Position numbers and translations under genes: made by a program. From NCBI GenBank assembly GCA_900550415.1, contig URSO01000069.1, forward strand, positions 1-10,549: DNA of 10,549 nt, in the 5' to 3' direction. Below the pieces are notes generated by a model. It had not been told where the DNA came from and did no database searches. It was given only the letters and a program-made list of their open reading frames with translations. Source of the stretch: an uncultured Collinsella sp. Lineage in GTDB: Bacteria; Actinomycetota; Coriobacteriia; Coriobacteriales; Coriobacteriaceae. Shown here piece by piece: positions 5,547-10,549 of this stretch (its first letter is position 1; each line of letters opens with the position of its first letter).

Positions 5547-6425
5547 ATGACTGCAGAAGATAAGGCAAAGAACGCCGGCAAGGTCGCGCTCGTTTTGGAG
5601 GGCGGCAGCTTCCGCGGGCAATTTACCGCAGGCGTACTCGACGTTCTCATGGAGGCCGGCGTCGAGATTCCGGCGGTATATGGCGTATCGGCCGGCGCTC
5701 TCAACGGCGTGAACTACAAGTCGCATCAGATCGGCCGTGCCAACCGCATCAACCTGGCTTTCTGCAATGACAACCGCTTCATGGGCGCCGCATCGTTTGC
5801 GTCCACGGGCTCCATCGTGGGTTACGATTTTATCTTCAACGATGTCCAGGACCGCCTGGATCCCTTTGACAACGAAGCGTTCGACGCGAGCCCCACCAAG
5901 ATGTACGCCGTCGCGACGGACATGCTCTTTGGAACCGCTGCATACCTGCCGGTCAAAAGCGCCGTGCTCGACCTCGATGCCGTGCGCGCCTCGACGTCGC
6001 TGCCGCTGGTGACGCCGCCGGTCGAGATCGATGGGCACAAATACGTCGACGGCGGCGTAGCCGATTCGGTCCCCATCGAGCACGTGCTGGAGGAGGCCGG
6101 CTTCGACCGTGCAGTCGTCATTGTCACGCAGGATCGCTCGTACGAGAAAAAGCCCTACGAGTTTATGCCCGCCGCACGCGCTCGCTATGCCGACTACCCC
6201 TACCTGCTTGAGGCTATCGAGACGCGCCACGACCGCTATAACATCCAGCGCATGCATCTGTGGAAGTATGAGCGCGAGGGCCGCGCGCTGGTCGTTGCTC
6301 CACAAAAGCCGGTCGAGGTCGGTCACGTTGAGCATGATCCGGCAAAGCTCCTCGACCTGTATATTCAGGGCCGCCAGGAGGCAAAGCGCCTACTGAGTGA
6401 TATCGAGGCATTTGTCGAGCGCTAG
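5547..6425 (+). CDS. Patatin-like phospholipase family protein (YjjU/RssA-like)
   Basis: Predicted Ser-Asp dyad lipid acyl hydrolase of 292 residues. The patatin signatures are complete: the oxyanion-hole loop G19-G-S-F-R-G24, the nucleophile elbow G-V-S48-A-G, the R-A-S-T-S-L-P segment (147-153), and the catalytic Asp in V-D168-G-G. There is no signal peptide and no membrane segment, so it is likely cytoplasmic or peripheral. The length and the N-terminal G-x-x-L-V-L-E-G-G context resemble YjjU-type bacterial patatins. The natural substrate is unknown. AGGAGG lies five bases before the ATG. It sits alone between the aspS terminator plus repeats and the rplM promoter, so it is probably monocistronic. 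I saw no clear promoter or terminator for it. Confidence 0.9.
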   Translation: MTAEDKAKNAGKVALVLEGGSFRGQFTAGVLDVLMEAGVEIPAVYGVSAGALNGVNYKSHQIGRANRINLAFCNDNRFMGAASFASTGSIVGYDFIFNDVQDRLDPFDNEAFDASPTKMYAVATDMLFGTAAYLPVKSAVLDLDAVRASTSLPLVTPPVEIDGHKYVDGGVADSVPIEHVLEEAGFDRAVVIVTQDRSYEKKPYEFMPAARARYADYPYLLEAIETRHDRYNIQRMHLWKYEREGRALVVAPQKPVEVGHVEHDPAKLLDLYIQGRQEAKRLLSDIEAFVER

Positions 6426-6488
6426 TGTCGCGACGTCATGACCCATGGATGACATGTGCAGAAACTCTGGTCGGAGCCAAAATACCTG

Positions 6489-6516
6489 TTGACTCGGGCG
6501 GCGAGCGGGGTAATAT
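6489..6516 (+). promoter_or_regulatory. Sigma-A type promoter of rplM-rpsI
   Basis: TTGACT (6489-6494, five of six matches to the -35 consensus) and TAATAT (6511-6516) are separated by 16 bases. Transcription would start at about 6523, leaving a leader of about 60 bases before the GTG of rplM. This is the clearest promoter in the window. Confidence 0.7.
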
Positions 6517-6518
6517 GG

Positions 6519-6552
6519 ACGGGTTACTTGCAGAGCCCCGTGAATCTCTGTA
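6519..6552 (+). promoter_or_regulatory. Possible folded leader of rplM (overlapping helices)
   Basis: ACGGG (6519-6523) can pair with CCCGT (6537-6541), and CAGAG (6531-6535) with CTCTG (6546-6550). The two helices interleave in the order expected of an H-type pseudoknot. Ribosomal protein L13 leaders that mediate feedback are known in some other bacteria. The predicted start at about 6523 would remove most of the first strand, which weakens the case. Confidence 0.25.
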
Positions 6553-6582
6553 ACAACACGTACTGTACATGGAGGAGTCTAA

Positions 6583-7026
6583 GTGATTTCGAAATCGACT
6601 CACTACGCCAAGCAGGGCGAGGTCCAGCGCAACTGGGTTCTCGTCGACGCCGATGGTGCTGTCCTGGGCCGTCTTGCCACCCAGATCGCAATGATCCTGC
6701 GCGGTAAGAACAAGCCCCAGTTCACGCCCAACAGCGACTGCGGCGACTTCGTTGTCGTCATCAACGCCGATAAGGTCCAGCTTACCGGCAACAAGGCCGA
6801 CACGAAGACCTATTATCGCCACAGCGGCTACAACGGCGGCCTCAAGGCTGAGAGCTTCCGCCAGGCTATGGAGAAGCACCCGGAGAAGGTCATCGAGCGC
6901 GCCGTTCGCGGTATGCTGCCCAAGACCACCCTCGGCCGTGCCCAGATGACCAAGCTTAAGGTCTACGCTGGTGCCGAGCATCCGCACGCTGCCCAGAACC
7001 CCACGAAGATTGAGCTGGAGGCTTAA
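6583..7026 (+). CDS. rplM: 50S ribosomal protein L13
   Basis: Large-subunit ribosomal protein of 147 residues, the usual length for the family. Clear L13 features are W-V-L-V-D-A-D-G-A-V-L-G-R-L-A-T near the N-terminus, the F-x-P-N-x-D-C-G-D-F-V-V-V-I-N-A stretch, the Y-Y-R-H-S-G-Y-x-G-G-L motif and the A-V-R-G-M-L-P-K-x-x-L-G-R segment. The start is GTG at 6583-6585, fixed by GGAGGAG five bases upstream. It is the first gene of the two-gene rplM-rpsI operon and is two bases from rpsI. Confidence 0.98.
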   Translation: MISKSTHYAKQGEVQRNWVLVDADGAVLGRLATQIAMILRGKNKPQFTPNSDCGDFVVVINADKVQLTGNKADTKTYYRHSGYNGGLKAESFRQAMEKHPEKVIERAVRGMLPKTTLGRAQMTKLKVYAGAEHPHAAQNPTKIELEA

Positions 7027-7028
7027 AG

Positions 7029-7424
<396 letters not shown>

Positions 7425-7456
7425 GGTTTTATCTCCTTACGAGATACAATGTACAA

Positions 7457-7498
7457 GCGGGGCCTGCCGATTCCTCGGCGGGTCCCGCTTTTCTTTTT
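7457..7498 (+). terminator. Intrinsic terminator after rpsI
   Basis: The 13-base arms at 7457-7469 (GCGGGGCCTGCCG) and 7476-7488 (CGGCGGGTCCCGC) pair with two G-T wobbles around the loop ATTCCT, followed by TTTTCTTTTT. It separates the ribosomal protein genes from glmM, so glmM needs read-through or its own promoter. I do not see a strong promoter in 7499-7547. Confidence 0.93.
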
Positions 7499-7547
7499 CG
7501 ACTAGGGTGGGCGGTTGCATATCGCCTGCTAGGGAAGGAGCGATCCT

Positions 7548-8885
7548 ATGCCCCAGAACATCTTCGGTACCGACGGCGTCCGTGGCGTCGCCAATGCCGA
7601 CCTCTCGTGCGACCTCGCGTTTCGCCTGGGCCGCGCGGCGACCAAGTTCCTTGGTCCGGATATCTGCGTCGGCCGCGACACGCGTCTTTCGGGTACCATG
7701 CTCGAGAGCGCTCTGACTGCCGGCATCATGGCCGAGGGCGGTCGTCCGCACTGCTGCGGCGTCATCCCCACGCCTGCCGTGGCGCTGCTCACCGTCCAGA
7801 ACGAGCTCGACGGCGGCATCGTCATCTCTGCTTCGCATAATCCGCCGGAGTTCAACGGCATCAAGTTCTTTAGCCGCAAGGGCATGAAGCTTCCCGATGC
7901 TGTCGAGGAAGAGATCAGCGCCTGGGTCATGTCCGAGGAGGCCATGGCTGCCGACACGCTGCCGACCGGCGCCTGTGTGGGTCACATCATCAAGATGAAA
8001 GACGCCCGCAAGGCCTATGTCGATCATGCCATCAGCACGCTCGACGGCCTTAAGCTCGATGGCCTGGTTGTTGCCGTCGACTGCGGTCACGGTGCTTCCT
8101 GCCAGACCACGCCCGCTGCGCTGCAGCGCCTGGGCGCCACGGTCCATGCCATCAACACCGATTACTGCGGCACCGACATTAACGTTGAGTGCGGCTCCAC
8201 TCACCTTGAGCCCCTGCGCGAGCTCGTGCTGCGCACCCACGCCGATATCGGCCTGGCCCACGACGGCGACGCCGACCGCGTGCTGTTCGTCGACGGCGAG
8301 GGCAATGAGATCGACGGTGACTACATCCTGGCTATCTGCGGTTCTGACCTCGCCGCCCGCGGCAAGCTCGCCAACTCCGAGATCGTCTCGACCGTCATGT
8401 GCAACCTTGGCTTCTCCATCGCTATGAAGGAGCAGGGCTTCGAGATGGTTCAGACCGCCGTGGGTGACCGCTACGTTTTGGAGCGCATGCTCGCGGATGG
8501 CGCCGTCATCGGCGGCGAACAGTCCGGCCACATCATCTTCCTGGAGCACAACACCACCGGTGACGGCCTGGTGACGGCTCTGCAGCTGCTGGCCGTGCTC
8601 AAGCGCACCGGTCGTACCCTCACCGATCTTGCCGGCATCATGAAGAAGTACCCGCAGGTACTCGTCAACGTGCATTCCGACAACAAGGCCGGCCTGGACG
8701 ATTGCCAGCCCATTTGGGACGCCGTCGCTGCCGCCGAGAAGGAGCTTGACGGCCGCGGCCGCATTCTGGTGCGCCCGAGCGGTACCGAGCCGCTGGTCCG
8801 TGTTATGGCCGAGGCGGAGACGCACGAGCTCACTCAGCGTGTTGTCGACGACATCGTCGAGGTTGTCAAGCGCGAACTTCCCTAA
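7548..8885 (+). CDS. glmM: Phosphoglucosamine mutase GlmM
   Basis: Converts glucosamine-6-phosphate to glucosamine-1-phosphate, which GlmU then turns into UDP-GlcNAc for peptidoglycan. The 445-residue protein has the four expected domains: F-G-T-D-G-V-R-G at 6-13, the phosphoserine loop I-S-A-S96-H-N-P with Ser96 as the residue that carries phosphate, the metal-binding D239-G-D-A-D243-R, and the C-terminal phosphate-binding R409-P-S-G-T-E-P-L-V-R. The F-G-T-D-G-V-R-G-V-A-N start and the S-x-x-G-T-E-P loop fit GlmM better than phosphoglucomutase or phosphomannomutase. GGGAAGGAG lies seven bases before the ATG. Position behind rplM-rpsI is the common actinobacterial arrangement. Confidence 0.97.
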   Translation: MPQNIFGTDGVRGVANADLSCDLAFRLGRAATKFLGPDICVGRDTRLSGTMLESALTAGIMAEGGRPHCCGVIPTPAVALLTVQNELDGGIVISASHNPPEFNGIKFFSRKGMKLPDAVEEEISAWVMSEEAMAADTLPTGACVGHIIKMKDARKAYVDHAISTLDGLKLDGLVVAVDCGHGASCQTTPAALQRLGATVHAINTDYCGTDINVECGSTHLEPLRELVLRTHADIGLAHDGDADRVLFVDGEGNEIDGDYILAICGSDLAARGKLANSEIVSTVMCNLGFSIAMKEQGFEMVQTAVGDRYVLERMLADGAVIGGEQSGHIIFLEHNTTGDGLVTALQLLAVLKRTGRTLTDLAGIMKKYPQVLVNVHSDNKAGLDDCQPIWDAVAAAEKELDGRGRILVRPSGTEPLVRVMAEAETHELTQRVVDDIVEVVKRELP

Positions 8886-8915
8886 TGGTCAAAAACGGGT
8901 GCCAAGTGGTAAACT
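8886..8915 (+). promoter_or_regulatory. Candidate promoter of the PTS IIA gene
   Basis: TGGTCA (8886-8891) and TAAACT (8910-8915) are 18 bases apart. The -10 is directly preceded by TGG, giving an extended -10 element. The stretch that follows is AT-rich compared with its surroundings. The -35 overlaps the end of glmM. Confidence 0.45.
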
Positions 8916-8956
8916 GTTAAAACTATTTTGATTGATTGGTATGTCCGAGGGGGAGC

Positions 8957-9454
8957 ATGTTCACTAAAGTCCTAAGGTCTTTTGGTATGCGTGGACGAGT
9001 TCTTACGCTGGATGCTCCCATCTCGGGCGACGTCATTCCGTTGTCCGAGGTCAATGACCAGACATTTGCCACCGGCCTTTTGGGCCAGGGCGTGGCGATT
9101 CAGCCTACCGGCACGCGTGTGATTGCGCCGGCAGACGCCAAGGTCGAGGCCATTTTTCCCACGGGTCACGCCGTTGCGCTCAACACGGTCGATGGCCTAG
9201 ACGTGCTCATCCACGTTGGCTTGGACACTGTTCAGCTTGAGGGCAAGCATTTTAGCGTGCATGCACAGGTGGGCGATGTCGTCCATAAGGGCGATGTGCT
9301 CATTGAGTTCGATCGCGAGGCAATTGCTGCCGAGGGCTACGATGTGACGGTTCCCATCTTGGTGTGCAACTCTGTTGAGTTCTCGAGCATCAAGGGCTCC
9401 GTTGGCGTGCATGTCGAAGAGATGGACCAGCTCATCGTTGCTCGCGAGCGCTAG
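8957..9454 (+). CDS. Single-domain PTS glucose-type EIIA component
   Basis: Phosphocarrier that receives phosphate from HPr and passes it to a sugar-specific IIB domain. The 165-residue protein matches the EIIA-Glc (Crr) fold: A-P-I-S-G-D-V-I-P-L near the N-terminus, G-x-G-V-A-I-Q-P at 43-50, then the two active-site histidines H71 (P-T-G-H-A-V) and H86 (D-V-L-I-H-V-G-L-D-T-V-Q-L), the second being the phosphorylated one. I start at the ATG 8957-8959, where G-A-G-G lies six bases upstream; a TTG at 8936 would add seven unlikely residues. No IIB or IIC domain is attached, so it must serve a partner encoded elsewhere. The following nagB gene suggests N-acetylglucosamine or glucosamine uptake (inference). 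A role in Crr-like regulation is also possible. Confidence 0.93.
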   Translation: MFTKVLRSFGMRGRVLTLDAPISGDVIPLSEVNDQTFATGLLGQGVAIQPTGTRVIAPADAKVEAIFPTGHAVALNTVDGLDVLIHVGLDTVQLEGKHFSVHAQVGDVVHKGDVLIEFDREAIAAEGYDVTVPILVCNSVEFSSIKGSVGVHVEEMDQLIVARER

Positions 9455-9476
9455 CAAGTGCACGTGGCCATTAGCC

Positions 9477-9482
9477 TACAAT
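9477..9482 (+). promoter_or_regulatory. Possible -10 hexamer upstream of the structured nagB leader
   Basis: TACAAT matches the -10 consensus at five of six positions. No -35 of quality lies 16-18 bases upstream. It would start RNA at about 9489, just before the first hairpin at 9495. Confidence 0.35.
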
Positions 9483-9494
9483 TCAAACACGTTT

Positions 9495-9685
9495 ACGGAG
9501 GGCGCCCTCCGTGGCAAGATGGGACTTGTCCGAAGCTAAACGGCTTCGGGTCACCGTGGACGGGCAGGGGCCTCGACGCGGCTAGACACGAGACACATAC
9601 ATTACGCGACCTCGCCCTGGTGGCCGCACACGTTGGTTGCGGCCGACGCGGGCCGCGGGCAAGTGCTTGTAAGGGGAGCCTTGCC
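9495..9685 (+). ncRNA. Candidate structured leader RNA upstream of nagB
   Basis: This non-coding stretch holds many pairings. Three hairpins lie edge to edge, each with a 6-bp stem and a 6-base loop and each exactly 18 bases long: 9495-9512 (loop GGCGCC, fully palindromic), 9513-9530 (loop ATGGGA, one G-T pair) and 9531-9548 (loop TAAACG). Next, GGTCACC (9549-9555) and CAGGG (9565-9569) can pair with the CCCTGGTGGCC run at 9615-9625. A separate hairpin, GGCCGCA (9622-9628) with TGCGGCC (9638-9644), competes for 9622-9625. Finally GGCAAG (9658-9663) pairs with CTTGCC (9680-9685), about 14 bases before the nagB ribosome-binding site. I do not recognise a known riboswitch class. It may be a metabolite-sensing leader, a small RNA or a processed crr 3' end. 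Confidence 0.4.
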
Positions 9686-9710
9686 TCTCTTGTACGAGAA
9701 AGGACGCGTA

Positions 9711-10439
9711 ATGAAGATTATTAAAGCTAAAGACTACGAGGATATGAGCCGCAAGGCCGCCAATATTATCTCGGCGCAGGTTATCCTCAAGCCCGACTGT
9801 GTGCTGGGCCTTGCCACTGGCTCCACCCCGATCGGTGCCTACAAGCAGCTCGCTGCTTGGTACGAGAAGGGCGACGTCGACTTTGCCGAGGTCAGCACCT
9901 ACAACCTGGACGAGTATCGCGGCCTTTCGCACGACGATCCCCAGAGCTATCACTACTTTATGCGTGAGAACTTCTTCGATCACATTAACATCGACCTGAA
10001 CAACACGCATGTGCCTGACGGTTCCAACCCCGATGCCGCCGCTGCCTGCTCTGAGTACGACAAAATCGTCGCCGCCGCCGGTTACCCGGATCTGCAGCTG
10101 CTCGGCATTGGCAACAACGGCCACATCGGTTTCAACGAGCCCGATGACCACTTCTCCAAGGGCACGCACTGCGTCGACCTCACCGAGAGCACCATTCAGG
10201 CCAACAGCCGCCTGTTCGACAGCATCGACGACGTTCCCCGTCAGGCCTACACCATGGGTACCCAGACCATCATGTATGCCCGCATGATCCTGGTCGTCGC
10301 CAACGGCGAGGCCAAGGCTCAGGCCGTGCATGACATGTGCTATGGCCCGGTTACGCCCGCGTGCCCGGCTTCGATCCTGCAGCTGCACACCAACTGCGTT
10401 GTCGTTGCCGACGAGGCTGCCCTTTCGCTCTGTGAGTAG
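9711..10439 (+). CDS. nagB: Glucosamine-6-phosphate deaminase NagB
   Basis: Isomerises and deaminates glucosamine-6-phosphate to fructose-6-phosphate and ammonia, feeding amino sugars into glycolysis. The 242-residue protein has the phosphate loop L-A-T-G-S-T-P at 34-40, the proton-transfer Asp in Y-N-L-D67-E-Y, and the active-site run G-I-G-N-N136-G-H138-I-G-F-N-E143-P. E. coli has Asp where Asn136 is; Asn at this place also occurs in the Bacillus subtilis enzyme, so it is not a defect. The length matches the short Gram-positive form, without the E. coli C-terminal allosteric extension. The ATG at 9711 is preceded by AAAGGA six bases away; an in-frame TTG 78 bases earlier lies in the leader and has no support. 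A strong terminator follows. Confidence 0.96.
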   Translation: MKIIKAKDYEDMSRKAANIISAQVILKPDCVLGLATGSTPIGAYKQLAAWYEKGDVDFAEVSTYNLDEYRGLSHDDPQSYHYFMRENFFDHINIDLNNTHVPDGSNPDAAAACSEYDKIVAAAGYPDLQLLGIGNNGHIGFNEPDDHFSKGTHCVDLTESTIQANSRLFDSIDDVPRQAYTMGTQTIMYARMILVVANGEAKAQAVHDMCYGPVTPACPASILQLHTNCVVVADEAALSLCE

Positions 10440-10471
10440 CGCGAATCCTGCACCTCGACATAGCCTTGCCT

Positions 10472-10499
10472 AAGGCCTCCGCTTTGCGGGGGCCTTTTT
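10472..10499 (+). terminator. Intrinsic terminator of nagB
   Basis: AAGGCCTCCGC (10472-10482) pairs with GCGGGGGCCTT (10486-10496) with one T-G wobble and a TTT loop, followed by a run of T to 10499. It lies 32 bases after the nagB stop codon. Confidence 0.94.
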
Positions 10500-10521
10500 G
10501 TTAGGCTCTGTTAGACCAAGG

Positions 10522-10541
10522 TTGACATAAAAACGATGTCA
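10522..10541. promoter_or_regulatory. Perfect -35 hexamer overlapping a small inverted repeat at the right edge
   Basis: TTGACA (10522-10527) matches the -35 consensus exactly. TGACAT (10523-10528) and ATGTCA (10536-10541) form a perfect 6-bp inverted repeat with a 7-base spacer. Together they look like a repressible promoter of a gene beyond the window, but the -10 would fall at or past the edge. Confidence 0.35.
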
Positions 10542-10549
10542 CCGCGAGG

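Noticed and set aside
5463..6335. 290-codon minus-strand frame opposite the patatin gene
   Set aside because: No domain, and the plus-strand protein has all catalytic motifs and a good ribosome-binding site.
6435..6453. GTCAT...ATGAC stem after the patatin gene as a terminator
   Set aside because: Only five pairs with a nine-base loop and no T-run.
7437..8825. 462-codon minus-strand frame opposite glmM
   Set aside because: The same codon-bias artefact. It runs across the rpsI terminator, and glmM motifs on the plus strand are complete.
9495..9512. The palindrome after the PTS IIA gene as its terminator
   Set aside because: A strong stem, but it is followed by GGCAAGATGGG rather than a T-run, and is better read as part of the hairpin array.
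9458..9724. 88-codon plus-strand frame filling the crr-nagB gap
   Set aside because: It starts at GTG without a ribosome-binding site, has no recognisable composition or motif, overlaps the nagB start, and competes with a clear RNA-structure explanation.
10116..10118. Asn in place of the E. coli catalytic Asp in NagB as a loss-of-function change
   Set aside because: As I recall, Bacillus subtilis NagB also has Asn here, while His138 and Glu143 are intact.
9582..10388. 268-codon minus-strand frame opposite nagB
   Set aside because: It is a shadow of nagB and extends into the structured leader without a ribosome-binding site or recognisable motif.

Overview
The window looks like chromosomal DNA of a high-GC gut actinobacterium. 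I infer the class Coriobacteriia, most like Collinsella or Olsenella. The reasons are the strong G/C bias at third codon positions, the rplM-rpsI-glmM order typical of actinobacteria, and the general look of the housekeeping proteins. I could not run a search to confirm the genus. There are ten protein genes, no tRNA or rRNA, no CRISPR array and no transposase. No gap between genes reaches 300 bases.

Left block, minus strand (206-3208, read right to left): serB, larB, larC and a TetR-type regulator. SerB makes serine from phosphoserine. LarB and LarC belong to the pathway for the nickel-pincer nucleotide cofactor of lactate-racemase-type enzymes. LarC here stops at the end of its N-terminal (LarC1) part, and a TetR gene starts three bases after the larC stop codon, where the LarC2 domain would normally be encoded. 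A perfect 11-bp inverted repeat lies just upstream of larB. It is a good candidate operator for this operon, perhaps bound by the TetR protein. The larA and larE genes are not in the window.

Middle (3209-5546): a 256-bp divergent promoter region separates serB from aspS. The aspS leader contains a short upstream ORF and a bipartite hairpin. AspRS carries the Asp-His-Gly-Gly motif seen in non-discriminating enzymes. A strong intrinsic terminator follows aspS, and after it come two diverged copies of a roughly 50-bp hairpin-forming repeat.

Right block, plus strand (5547-10439): a patatin-like phospholipase gene comes first. It is followed by rplM-rpsI with its own promoter and a terminator, then glmM, a single-domain glucose-type PTS IIA gene, and nagB with a terminator. 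GlmM and NagB both use glucosamine-6-phosphate, one toward cell-wall precursors and the other toward glycolysis. With a PTS IIA between them, the three genes form an amino-sugar group. The 256-bp space before nagB is unusually structured, with three back-to-back 18-nt hairpins and a further set of helices, two of which exclude each other. The two most interesting items are this leader and the truncated LarC with its linked regulator and operator.
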